Source: Leuctra nigra
Lineage: Eukaryota; Arthropoda; Insecta; Plecoptera; Leuctridae
Direction: 5' to 3'
Assembly (NCBI GenBank): GCA_934045905.1
Contig: OW203769.1
Span: 26,071,705-26,135,704 of the forward strand
Length of the DNA stretch: 64,000 bases
The position numbers and the translations under genes were made by a program. Positions 31,317 through 41,347 of the stretch are shown piece by piece. Under the pieces are notes generated by a model that worked only from the letters and a program-made list of their open reading frames with translations, did not search any database and was not told the origin of the DNA. Within the stretch, counting starts at the first letter, position 1. The number at the start of each line of letters is the position of its first letter.

Positions 31317-31629
31317 TAATGTGTAAATTTTCACGGGTGTAATACATTATTAATAAGTTTCTTAGGCTTTATACCGTGTAAATCACTTTTATTCCTCTCC
31401 CAACAGTTTCGACCACATAACAGCGATCATTTTCAAGGGACTACAAATTCATAGAAATAATTTGACAGCTAATAGAAAAATTGAACAAAGTCATAGCATA
31501 CTTGAAACAGAAAAAGTCAAAATCAGAGTCTACAAATGATAATACACTATGCAAAATAACAATTGTCATCAATAACTTAGCATGAACAAAATAAATATTT
31601 TCAAGTATCAAGTATCACTAGACGATCTG

Positions 31630-34302
31630 CTAGCGGAAGCGTATCACGTCACGTGCTTGGCTTCGTGTCACTCTTCGATTGACTTGTGTATCAGATGAAC
31701 CTCTATTGTCCTCTTGAGTCTGCACTTGGAGGAGAACTAGACGATCTGATAAGGGTAGTGTATCAAGGTCACGTGCTTGGCTTCGTGTTACTCGACGATT
31801 GTCTTCGTTATCAGAAGACAAACCATTGACATTTAAGTCAAGTCCTAGTCTTCGATTGCCTCGCTGATTGTCTGTGTTTACAGCCGCATCACCACTGCAC
31901 AAGTTTTCATCCACCCGATCAAGGCCGCTAGATTTTGATTGAACTGAGATGATCGAATTTGATAAAGCAGGTAACCACGTTATTGGCAATCTTTTAGCGT
32001 CATCTCTTTTGTTTAGGTTGTCAGGTCTTTTAACTATTTCGATCGCTTCTCTATAAATACGCGGATAGAAATTCATTTCACAAGCTAGAGTTTTCGCTTC
32101 ATCGAAATTAATCAAGTGTTGAGAACCTCTGACATGTTGTGCCAGAGCAGATTTCGGATCATCTTGAAAAACTGCCCTCTTATGTTCTTCTACTCTGTTT
32201 GATATGCGTCTATTAGTCTGACCCACATACACTCGATCACAAGAGCCACATGGGATTTCATAAACGCCTTGCGATTCTAAGGGAATATGATCTTTCACAC
32301 CTCTCAATAACGAACTTATCTTGTTGTCAGAGTGGAACGTCGTAGCAATGCCTTGCTTTCTCAGGATTCTAGCTATTTTATCAGAAGTTCCTTGAACATA
32401 AGGTAAGTATGCAGTTGGAAGTTTCTCCTTCTCGGAATCTTCTTTGGGTTCATGTTTGAACGCCTGATTGATAATATAATCAGAGTAACCGTTGGACCTA
32501 AGAGTACTCCTCAGAAACTTCATTTCATCATGCAAATGATTCTCATCAGCTAATCTTTTAGATCGAGTGGAAAGGGAAAGAGCCACAGACTTCAATTGCG
32601 CAGGATGGTGGTGTGATTTAGCATTTAAATACCTGTGTGTATTAGTGGGCTTGCGATAGACTGTATGACCAAAAGAGTTATCATCATTCCGAATTATGAG
32701 AAGATCCAAAAACGGAAGCTGTTTGTTCTCCTCAATCTCCATAGTGAAACGAATCTTCTCGTGTTGATTATTGAGATGATCAAGGAATGTTGAAAGAGCC
32801 TCACGTCCATGTGTCCAAATGACTAAGACATCATCAATATACCTTAACCATAGATCAGGTTTCATATGAGAGGATGCAATGGCCTTCAGCTCGAAATCCT
32901 CCATAAACAGATTGGCAACAACTGGGGATAAAGAGGACCCCATGGGTGCTCCCTCAATTTGTTTATAACGTTGTCCGTCAAACATGAAAAATGTATTAGA
33001 TAGACAGTGTGAAGCTAAATCTAAAATGTGTTTTGGAGGATTATGATTTATCTTGATGATGTCGAGTGTTTCCTGGATAGGAACTTTAGTGTAAAGTGAG
33101 ACAACATCGAAGCTCACTAGAATACTTTCAGGTGGAAATACATGACTCTTCAAAATATCAACTAAATGATCAGCGTTCTGGACATAAGACGCAGCTGAAG
33201 TTGCATACGGCTGTAACTGTTTACCCAAGAACCGAGCAAGAGGTTGAAGAGGAGAATCTCTGGAACTCACGATCGGTCTTAAAGGTGCTCCAAACTTATG
33301 TATTTTGGGGAGGCCAAAAAATTTCGGAAATCTCGAAGACTTCTCTCTCGGAATAAGCGAGACCTTTATGTCTTCTTCAATAGGTGATGCTATAATTTTG
33401 GCTTTAGTCGTTTTCTCCAGGTATGTAATCGGATCAGTCAAGTATGGTATGTAGGCCGGATCTTGTAGCAGAATGTTTACCTTGTTATTGTAGTCTGCTG
33501 TATTCATTATTACCGTAGCATTCCCCTTGTCGGCATGAAGAACAACAATGTCTTTGTTATCTCGTAACGACTTGAGAGCTTGATTTTCTTCATAAGTAAT
33601 ATTTCTCTTGGGTAATCTCGCTTTCTGAAGGATTTGACAAGCCTCAATACGAATATTCTCTGCAGTCTCTTCAGGTAGACGATGAATAGCAGCTTCTACC
33701 GAACTTATGATGGACTCAACAGGCAAACGATTCGGTACAACAGCAAAATTCAAACCTCTAGATAATACATTCATAGCAGCATCGGATAAAGGAATATCGG
33801 AAAGATTGTGTACAATCGTAACTGATTGAGATGTCTGCGCACTATGGACGATGGCTGGTCTCTGTCTGGCAACAAGCCGTTCAAACTTACGTATATGTCT
33901 CTCGGTATTAATCATGGAGTTGCACTCAGCTCTTTGGAAAGAACTTCTGTCGATAGTATCATATAAAAGAGGATGTAAAGTGGTACTTAGATCTTCACGT
34001 AGATCAAGAAGTTGGATGCCAACATGGTCTAGCATGCGACGTGTTCTATGAATCGCATCACGAAGGATAGCTCCACTAGCTCGTTTCAAAATCCTATTAG
34101 TTACGTAGTTAACTGTGTGGTGTTTTAAACGGACGAAGTTTGGAATAATATCTTGATCACGACAGCGACACAAGAACACCAAATCACACAGTAACTTACT
34201 TTTTCTGCACATGAGTTTCTCTAAAATCTTCGTAGCTTGAAATATTTCCTCCCCATAAAGGTTTATGATATTAATGTGTAAATTTTCACGGGTGTAATAC
34301 AT
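31630..34302 (-). CDS. Penelope-like RT/GIY-YIG protein, unit 1
   Basis: 890 aa, intact. Reverse transcriptase blocks: HADKGNA (~256), LPKIHK (~331), SFDVVSLY (~397, motif A), GAPMGSSLSP (~451, motif B), YIDD (~488, motif C), LPFLDLLI (~529). A C-terminal GIY-YIG endonuclease follows: GVY at ~679, the Cys pair C685 and C688, YVG at ~692, R703-EEH, and REAIE at ~751. In this family the protein copies its RNA at a nick made by the endonuclease. The last residues are altered: one missing T relative to units 3-5 changes DVDTLPLADRLV to DVIRFR and stops early. ATG at 34302. Confidence 0.93.
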   Translation of the reverse strand: MYYTRENLHINIINLYGEEIFQATKILEKLMCRKSKLLCDLVFLCRCRDQDIIPNFVRLKHHTVNYVTNRILKRASGAILRDAIHRTRRMLDHVGIQLLDLREDLSTTLHPLLYDTIDRSSFQRAECNSMINTERHIRKFERLVARQRPAIVHSAQTSQSVTIVHNLSDIPLSDAAMNVLSRGLNFAVVPNRLPVESIISSVEAAIHRLPEETAENIRIEACQILQKARLPKRNITYEENQALKSLRDNKDIVVLHADKGNATVIMNTADYNNKVNILLQDPAYIPYLTDPITYLEKTTKAKIIASPIEEDIKVSLIPREKSSRFPKFFGLPKIHKFGAPLRPIVSSRDSPLQPLARFLGKQLQPYATSAASYVQNADHLVDILKSHVFPPESILVSFDVVSLYTKVPIQETLDIIKINHNPPKHILDLASHCLSNTFFMFDGQRYKQIEGAPMGSSLSPVVANLFMEDFELKAIASSHMKPDLWLRYIDDVLVIWTHGREALSTFLDHLNNQHEKIRFTMEIEENKQLPFLDLLIIRNDDNSFGHTVYRKPTNTHRYLNAKSHHHPAQLKSVALSLSTRSKRLADENHLHDEMKFLRSTLRSNGYSDYIINQAFKHEPKEDSEKEKLPTAYLPYVQGTSDKIARILRKQGIATTFHSDNKISSLLRGVKDHIPLESQGVYEIPCGSCDRVYVGQTNRRISNRVEEHKRAVFQDDPKSALAQHVRGSQHLINFDEAKTLACEMNFYPRIYREAIEIVKRPDNLNKRDDAKRLPITWLPALSNSIISVQSKSSGLDRVDENLCSGDAAVNTDNQRGNRRLGLDLNVNGLSSDNEDNRRVTRSQARDLDTLPLSDRLVLLQVQTQEDNRGSSDTQVNRRVTRSQARDVIRFR

Positions 34303-34858
34303 TATTAATAAGTTTCTTAGGCTTTATACCGTGTAAATCACTTTTATTCCTCTCCCAACAGTTTCGACCACATAACAGCGATCATTTTCAAGGGACTACA
34401 AATTCATAGAAATAATTTGACAGCTAATAGAAAAATTGAACAAAGTCATAGCATACTTGAAACAGAAAAAGTCAAAATCAGAGTCTACAAATGATAATAC
34501 ACTATGCAAAATAACAATTGTCATCAATAACTTAGCATGAACAAAATAAATATTTTCAAGTATCAAGTATCACTAGACGATCTGCTAGCGGAAGCGTATC
34601 ACGTCACGTGCTTGGCTTCGTGTCACTCTTCGATTGACTTGTGTATCAGATGAACCTCTATTGTCCTCTTGAGTCTGCACTTGGAGGAGAACTAGACGAT
34701 CTGATAAGGGTAGTGTATCAAGGTCACGTGCTTGGCTTCGTGTTACTCGACGATTGTCTTCGTTATCAGAAGACAAACCATTGACATTTAAGTCAAGTCC
34801 TAGTCTTCGATTGCCTCGCTGATTGTCTGTGTTTACAGCCGCATCACCACTGCACAAG
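34303..34858 (-). mobile_element. 3' fragment of a Penelope-like unit (left pseudo-LTR)
   Basis: It contains the last ~85 codons (34857-34585 frame) with the same missing T as unit 1, the 3' UTR, and the terminus that supplies the ATG of unit 1. It ends abruptly at the palindrome centre inside the ORF (...CTGCACAAG). Confidence 0.9.
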
Positions 34859-34888
34859 CCTTGATCGGGTGGATGAAAACTTGTGCAG
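34850..34888. repeat. centre of the palindrome
   Basis: CTGCACAAG (34850-34858) and CTTGTGCAG (34880-34888) are separated by 21 bp, CCTTGATCGGGTGGATGAAA plus A. The spacer is the element's own sequence from the right-hand fragment, so the left fragment is 21 bp shorter. The arms extend about 3.54 kb each way. Confidence 0.92.
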
Positions 34889-35435
34889 TGGTGATGCGGC
34901 TGTAAACACAGACAATCAGCGAGGCAATCGAAGACTAGGACTTGACTTAAATGTCAATGGTTTGTCTTCTGATAACGAAGACAATCGTCGAGTAACACGA
35001 AGCCAAGCACGTGACCTTGATACACTACCCTTATCAGATCGTCTAGTTCTCCTCCAAGTGCAGACTCAAGAGGACAATAGAGGTTCATCTGATACACAAG
35101 TCAATCGAAGAGTGACACGAAGCCAAGCACGTGACGTGATACGCTTCCGCTAGCAGATCGTCTAGTGATACTTGATACTTGAAAATATTTATTTTGTTCA
35201 TGCTAAGTTATTGATGACAATTGTTATTTTGCATAGTGTATTATCATTTGTAGACTCTGATTTTGACTTTTTCTGTTTCAAGTATGCTATGACTTTGTTC
35301 AATTTTTCTATTAGCTGTCAAATTATTTCTATGAATTTGTAGTCCCTTGAAAATGATCGCTGTTATGTGGTCGAAACTGTTGGGAGAGGAATAAAAGTGA
35401 TTTACACGGTATAAAGCCTAAGAAACTTATTAATA
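34859..35435 (+). mobile_element. 3' fragment of a Penelope-like unit (right pseudo-LTR)
   Basis: Mirror of the left fragment. The frame at 34869-35153 encodes the tail of the protein with the same DVIRFR end, followed by the 3' UTR with an AATAAA at about 35389. Its terminus carries the ATG of unit 2. Confidence 0.9.
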
Positions 35436-38108
35436 ATGTATTACACCCGTGAAAATTTACACATTAATATCATAAACCTTTATGGGGAGGAAATATTTCA
35501 AGCTACGAAGATTTTAGAGAAACTCATGTGCAGAAAAAGTAAGTTACTGTGTGATTTGGTGTTCTTGTGTCGCTGTCGTGATCAAGATATTATTCCAAAC
35601 TTCGTCCGTTTAAAACACCACACAGTTAACTACGTAACTAATAGGATTTTGAAACGAGCTAGTGGAGCTATCCTTCGTGATGCGATTCATAGAACACGTC
35701 GCATGCTAGACCATGTTGGCATCCAACTTCTTGATCTACGTGAAGATCTAAGTACCACTTTACATCCTCTTTTATATGATACTATCGACAGAAGTTCTTT
35801 CCAAAGAGCTGAGTGCAACTCCATGATTAATACCGAGAGACATATACGTAAGTTTGAACGGCTTGTTGCCAGACAGAGACCAGCCATCGTCCATAGTGCG
35901 CAGACATCTCAATCAGTTACGATTGTACACAATCTTTCCGATATTCCTTTATCCGATGCTGCTATGAATGTATTATCTAGAGGTTTGAATTTTGCTGTTG
36001 TACCGAATCGTTTGCCTGTTGAGTCCATCATAAGTTCGGTAGAAGCTGCTATTCATCGTCTACCTGAAGAGACTGCAGAGAATATTCGTATTGAGGCTTG
36101 TCAAATCCTTCAGAAAGCGAGATTACCCAAGAGAAATATTACTTATGAAGAAAATCAAGCTCTCAAGTCGTTACGAGATAACAAAGACATTGTTGTTCTT
36201 CATGCCGACAAGGGGAATGCTACGGTAATAATGAATACAGCAGACTACAATAACAAGGTAAACATTCTGCTACAAGATCCGGCCTACATACCATACTTGA
36301 CTGATCCGATTACATACCTGGAGAAAACGACTAAAGCCAAAATTATAGCATCACCTATTGAAGAAGACATAAAGGTCTCGCTTATTCCGAGAGAGAAGTC
36401 TTCGAGATTTCCGAAATTTTTTGGCCTCCCCAAAATACATAAGTTTGGAGCACCTTTAAGACCGATCGTGAGTTCCAGAGATTCTCCTCTTCAACCTCTT
36501 GCTCGGTTCTTGGGTAAACAGTTACAGCCGTATGCAACTTCAGCTGCGTCTTATGTCCAGAACGCTGATCATTTAGTTGATATTTTGAAGAGTCATGTAT
36601 TTCCACCTGAAAGTATTCTAGTGAGCTTCGATGTTGTCTCACTTTACACTAAAGTTCCTATCCAGGAAACACTCGACATCATCAAGATAAATCATAATCC
36701 TCCAAAACACATTTTAGATTTAGCTTCACACTGTCTATCTAATACATTTTTCATGTTTGACGGACAACGTTATAAACAAATTGAGGGAGCACCCATGGGG
36801 TCCTCTTTATCCCCAGTTGTTGCCAATCTGTTTATGGAGGATTTCGAGCTGAAGGCCATTGCATCCTCTCATATGAAACCTGATCTATGGTTAAGGTATA
36901 TTGATGATGTCTTAGTCATTTGGACACATGGACGTGAGGCTCTTTCAACATTCCTTGATCATCTCAATAATCAACACGAGAAGATTCGTTTCACTATGGA
37001 GATTGAGGAGAACAAACAGCTTCCGTTTTTGGATCTTCTCATAATTCGGAATGATGATAACTCTTTTGGTCATACAGTCTATCGCAAGCCCACTAATACA
37101 CACAGGTATTTAAATGCTAAATCACACCACCATCCTGCGCAATTGAAGTCTGTGGCTCTTTCCCTTTCCACTCGATCTAAAAGATTAGCTGATGAGAATC
37201 ATTTGCATGATGAAATGAAGTTTCTGAGGAGTACTCTTAGGTCCAACGGTTACTCTGATTATATTATCAATCAGGCGTTCAAACATGAACCCAAAGAAGA
37301 TTCCGAGAAGGAGAAACTTCCAACTGCATACTTACCTTATGTTCAAGGAACTTCTGATAAAATAGCTAGAATCCTGAGAAAGCAAGGCATTGCTACGACG
37401 TTCCACTCTGACAACAAGATAAGTTCGTTATTGAGAGGTGTGAAAGATCATATTCCCTTAGAATCGCAAGGCGTTTATGAAATCCCATGTGGCTCTTTTG
37501 ATCGAGTGTATGTGGGTCAGACTAATAGACGCATATCAAACAGAGTAGAAGAACATAAGAGGGCAGTTTTTCAAGATGATCCGAAATCTGCTCTGGCACA
37601 ACATGTCAGAGGTTCTCAACACTTGATTAATTTCGATGAAGCGAAAACTCTAGCTTGTGAAATGAATTTCTATCCGCGTATTTATAGAGAAGCGATCGAA
37701 ATAGTTAAAAGACCTGACAACCTAAACAAAAGAGATGACGCTAAAAGATTGCCAATAACGTGGTTACCTGCTTTATCAAATTCGATCATCTCAGTTCAAT
37801 CAAAATCTAGCGGCCTTGATCGGGTGGATGAAAACTTGTGCAGTGGTGATGCGGCTGTAAACACAGACAATCAGCGAGGCAATCGAAGACTAGGACTTGA
37901 CTTAAATGTCAATGGTTTGTCTTCTGATAACGAAGACAATCGTCGAGTAACACGAAGCCAAGCACGTGACCTTGATACACTACCCTTATCAGATCGTCTA
38001 GTTCTCCTCCAAGTGCAGACTCAAGAGGACAATAGAGGTTCATCTGATACACAAGTCAATCGAAGAGTGACACGAAGCCAAGCACGTGACGTGATACGCT
38101 TCCGCTAG
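35436..38108 (+). CDS. Penelope-like RT/GIY-YIG protein, unit 2
   Basis: 890 aa with the same motif set as unit 1 and the same shortened DVIRFR end. The difference from unit 1 is in the endonuclease: the second Cys of IPCGSC (C688) is Phe, which would probably weaken or kill that domain because the Cys pair is conserved in the family. The downstream UTR has one extra G (near 38294). Otherwise it is a near-perfect mirror of unit 1. Confidence 0.92.
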   Translation: MYYTRENLHINIINLYGEEIFQATKILEKLMCRKSKLLCDLVFLCRCRDQDIIPNFVRLKHHTVNYVTNRILKRASGAILRDAIHRTRRMLDHVGIQLLDLREDLSTTLHPLLYDTIDRSSFQRAECNSMINTERHIRKFERLVARQRPAIVHSAQTSQSVTIVHNLSDIPLSDAAMNVLSRGLNFAVVPNRLPVESIISSVEAAIHRLPEETAENIRIEACQILQKARLPKRNITYEENQALKSLRDNKDIVVLHADKGNATVIMNTADYNNKVNILLQDPAYIPYLTDPITYLEKTTKAKIIASPIEEDIKVSLIPREKSSRFPKFFGLPKIHKFGAPLRPIVSSRDSPLQPLARFLGKQLQPYATSAASYVQNADHLVDILKSHVFPPESILVSFDVVSLYTKVPIQETLDIIKINHNPPKHILDLASHCLSNTFFMFDGQRYKQIEGAPMGSSLSPVVANLFMEDFELKAIASSHMKPDLWLRYIDDVLVIWTHGREALSTFLDHLNNQHEKIRFTMEIEENKQLPFLDLLIIRNDDNSFGHTVYRKPTNTHRYLNAKSHHHPAQLKSVALSLSTRSKRLADENHLHDEMKFLRSTLRSNGYSDYIINQAFKHEPKEDSEKEKLPTAYLPYVQGTSDKIARILRKQGIATTFHSDNKISSLLRGVKDHIPLESQGVYEIPCGSFDRVYVGQTNRRISNRVEEHKRAVFQDDPKSALAQHVRGSQHLINFDEAKTLACEMNFYPRIYREAIEIVKRPDNLNKRDDAKRLPITWLPALSNSIISVQSKSSGLDRVDENLCSGDAAVNTDNQRGNRRLGLDLNVNGLSSDNEDNRRVTRSQARDLDTLPLSDRLVLLQVQTQEDNRGSSDTQVNRRVTRSQARDVIRFR

Positions 38109-38388
38109 CAGATCGTCTAGTGATACTTGATACTTGAAAATATTTATTTTGTTCATGCTAAGTTATTGATGACAATTGTTATTTTGCATAGTGTATTATC
38201 ATTTGTAGACTCTGATTTTGACTTTTTCTGTTTCAAGTATGCTATGACTTTGTTCAATTTTTCTATTAGCTGTCAAATTATTTCTATGAATTTGGTAGTC
38301 CCTTGAAAATGATCGCTGTTATGTGGTCGAAACTGTTGGGAGAGGAATAAAAGTGATTTACACGGTATAAAGCCTAAGAAACTTATTA

Positions 38389-38404
38389 ATAATATATATA
38401 TATA
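38389..38404. repeat. (AT)n junction between units 2 and 3
   Basis: Where the other junctions read AATGTATTACACCCGTGAAA, this one reads AAT(AT)nAGTGAAA with equal length. It separates the palindrome block from the three-unit tandem block. Confidence 0.88.
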
Positions 38405-38481
38405 GTGAAAATTTACACATTAATATCATAAACCTTTATGGGGAGGAAATATTTCAAGCTACGAAGATTTTAGAGAAACTC

Positions 38482-41094
38482 ATGTGCAGAAAAAGTAAGT
38501 TACTGTGTGATTTGGTGTTCTTGTGTCGCTGTCGTGATCAAGATATTATTCCAAACTTCGTCCGTTTAAAACACCACACAGTTAACTACGTAACTAATAG
38601 GATTTTGAAACGAGCTAGTGGAGCTATCCTTCGTGATGCGATTCATAGAACACGTCGCATGCTAGACCATGTTGGCATCCAACTTCTTGATCTACGTGAA
38701 GATCTAAGTACCACTTTACATCCTCTTTTATATGATACTATCGACAGAAGTTCTTTCCAAAGAGCTGAGTGCAACTCCATGATTAATACCGAGCGACATA
38801 TACGTAAGTTTGAACGGCTTGTTGCCAGACAGAGACCAGCCATCGTCCATAGTGCGCAGACATCTCAATCAGTTACGATTGTACACAATCTTTCCGATAT
38901 TCCTTTATCCGATGCTGCTATGAATGTATTATCAAGAGGTTTGAATTTTGCTGTTGTACCGAATCGTTTGCCTGTTGAGTCCATCATAAGTTCGGTAGAA
39001 GCTGCTATTCATCGTCTACCTGAAGAGACTGCAGAGAATATTCGTATTGAGGCTTGTCAAATCCTTCAGAAAGCGAGATTACCCAAGAGAAATATTACTT
39101 ATGAAGAAAATCAAGCTCTCAAGTCGTTACGAGATAACAAAGACATTGTTGTTCTTCATGCCGACAAGGGGAATGCTACGGTAATAATGAATACAGCAGA
39201 CTACAATAACAAGGTAAACATTCTGCTACAAGATCCGGCCTACATACCATACTTGACTGATCCGATTACATACCTGGAGAAAACGACTAAAGCCAAAATT
39301 ATAGCATCACCTATTGAAGAAGACGTAAAAATCTCGCTTATTCCGAGAGAGAAGTCTTCGAGATTTCCGAAATTTTTTGGCCTCCCCAAAATACATAAGG
39401 TTGGAGCACCTTTAAGACCGATCGTGAGTTCTAGAGATTCTCCTCTTCAACCTCTTGCTCGGTTCTTGGGTAAACAGTTACAGCCGTATGCAACTTCAGC
39501 TGCGTCTTATGTCCAGAACGCTGATCATTTAGTTGATATTTTGAAGAGTCATGTATTTCCACCTGAAAGTATTCTAGTGAGCTTCGATGTTGTCTCACTT
39601 TACACTAAAGTTCCTATCCAGGAAACACTCGACATCATCAAGATAAATCATAATCCTCCAAAACACATTTTAGATTTAGCTTCACACTGTCTATCTAATA
39701 CATTTTTCATGTTTGACGGACAACGTTATAAACAAATTGAGGGAGCACCCATGGGGTCCTCTTTATCCCCAGTTGTTGCCAATCTGTTTATGGAGGATTT
39801 CGAGCTGAAGGCCATTGCATCCTCTCATATGAAACCTGATCTATGGTTAAGGTATATTGATGATGTCTTAGTCATTTGGACACATGGACGTGAGGCTCTT
39901 TCAACATTCCTTGATCATCTCAATAATCAACACGAGAAGATTCGTTTCACTATGGAGATTGAGGAGAACAAACAGCTTCCGTTTTTGGATCTTCTCATAA
40001 TTCGGAATGATGATAACTCTTTTGGTCATACAGTCTATCGCAAGCCCACTAATACACACAGGTATTTAAATGCTAAATCACACCACCATCCTGCGCAATT
40101 GAAGTCTGTGGCTCTTTCCCTTTCCACTCGATCTAAAAGATTAGCTGATGAGAATCATTTGCATGAAGAAATGAAGTTTCTGAGGAGTACTCTGAGGTCC
40201 AACGGTTACTCTGATTATATTATCAATCAGGCGTTCAAACATGAACCCAAAGAAGATTCCGAGAAGGAGAAACTTCCAACTGCATACTTACCTTATGTTC
40301 AAGGAACTTCTGATAAAATAGCTAGAATCCTGAGAAAGCAAGGCATTGCTACGACGTTCCACTCTGACAACAAGATAAGTTCGTTATTGAGAGGTGTGAA
40401 AGATCATATTCCCTTAGAATCGCAAGGCGTTTATGAAATCCCATGTGGCTCTTGTGATCGAGTGTATGTGGGTCAGACTAATAGACGCATATCAAACAGA
40501 GTAGAAGAACATAAGAGGGCAGTTTTTCAAGATGATCCGAAATCTGCTCTGGCACAACATGTCCGAGGTTCTCAACACTTGATTAATTTCGATGAAGCGA
40601 AAACTCTAGCTTGTGAAATGAATTTCTATCCGCGTATTTATAGAGAAGCGATCGAAATAGTTAAAAGACCTGACAACTTAAACAAAAGAGATGACGCTAA
40701 AAGATTGCCAATAACGTGGTTACCTGCTTTATCAAATTCGATCATCTCAGTTCAATCAAAATCTAGCGGCCTTGATCGGGTGGATGAAAACTTGTGCAGT
40801 GGTGATACGGCTGTAAACACAAACAATCAGCGAGGCAATCGAAGACTAGGACTTGACTTAAATGTCAATGGTTTGTCTTCTGATAACGAAGACAATCGTC
40901 GAGTAACACGAAGCCAAGCACGTGACCTTGATACACTACCCTTATCAGATCGTCTAGTTCTCCTCCAAGTGCAGACTCAAGAGGACAATAGAGGTTCATC
41001 TGATACACAAGTCAATCGAAGAGTGACACGAAGCCAAGCACGTGACGTTGATACGCTTCCGCTAGCAGATCGTCTAGTGATACTTGATACTTGA
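38482..41094 (+). CDS. Penelope-like RT/GIY-YIG protein, unit 3 (normal start codon lost)
   Basis: The frame is open from the unit-equivalent start at 38392, but the ATG there reads ATA, so the first Met is residue 31 of the other copies (MCRKSK, 38482), giving 870 aa. All RT and GIY-YIG motifs are intact, including the Cys pair. It belongs to the second sequence type: VKIS for IKVS (~312), V337 for F337, E592 for D592, T806 for A806, and a full-length C-terminus ending DTLPLADRLVILDT. Whether the shorter protein works is unknown. Confidence 0.9.
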   Translation: MCRKSKLLCDLVFLCRCRDQDIIPNFVRLKHHTVNYVTNRILKRASGAILRDAIHRTRRMLDHVGIQLLDLREDLSTTLHPLLYDTIDRSSFQRAECNSMINTERHIRKFERLVARQRPAIVHSAQTSQSVTIVHNLSDIPLSDAAMNVLSRGLNFAVVPNRLPVESIISSVEAAIHRLPEETAENIRIEACQILQKARLPKRNITYEENQALKSLRDNKDIVVLHADKGNATVIMNTADYNNKVNILLQDPAYIPYLTDPITYLEKTTKAKIIASPIEEDVKISLIPREKSSRFPKFFGLPKIHKVGAPLRPIVSSRDSPLQPLARFLGKQLQPYATSAASYVQNADHLVDILKSHVFPPESILVSFDVVSLYTKVPIQETLDIIKINHNPPKHILDLASHCLSNTFFMFDGQRYKQIEGAPMGSSLSPVVANLFMEDFELKAIASSHMKPDLWLRYIDDVLVIWTHGREALSTFLDHLNNQHEKIRFTMEIEENKQLPFLDLLIIRNDDNSFGHTVYRKPTNTHRYLNAKSHHHPAQLKSVALSLSTRSKRLADENHLHEEMKFLRSTLRSNGYSDYIINQAFKHEPKEDSEKEKLPTAYLPYVQGTSDKIARILRKQGIATTFHSDNKISSLLRGVKDHIPLESQGVYEIPCGSCDRVYVGQTNRRISNRVEEHKRAVFQDDPKSALAQHVRGSQHLINFDEAKTLACEMNFYPRIYREAIEIVKRPDNLNKRDDAKRLPITWLPALSNSIISVQSKSSGLDRVDENLCSGDTAVNTNNQRGNRRLGLDLNVNGLSSDNEDNRRVTRSQARDLDTLPLSDRLVLLQVQTQEDNRGSSDTQVNRRVTRSQARDVDTLPLADRLVILDT

Positions 41095-41347
41095 AAATAT
41101 TTATTTTGTTCATGCTAAGTTATTGATGACAATTGTTATTTTGCATAGTGTATTATCATTTGTAGACTCTGATTTTGACTTTTTCTGTTTCAAGTATGCT
41201 ATGACTTTGTTCAATTTTTCTATTAGCTGTCAAATTATTTCTATGAATTTGTAGTCCCTTGAAAATGATCGCTGTTATGTGGTCGAAACTGTTGGGAGAG
41301 GAATAAAAGTGATTTACACGGTATAAAGCCTAAGAAACTTATTAATA

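Noticed and set aside
33096..33356. 66-86 aa frames opposite the Penelope ORFs (several positions)
   Set aside because: They recur identically in every unit on the opposite strand of the RT gene and have no motif.
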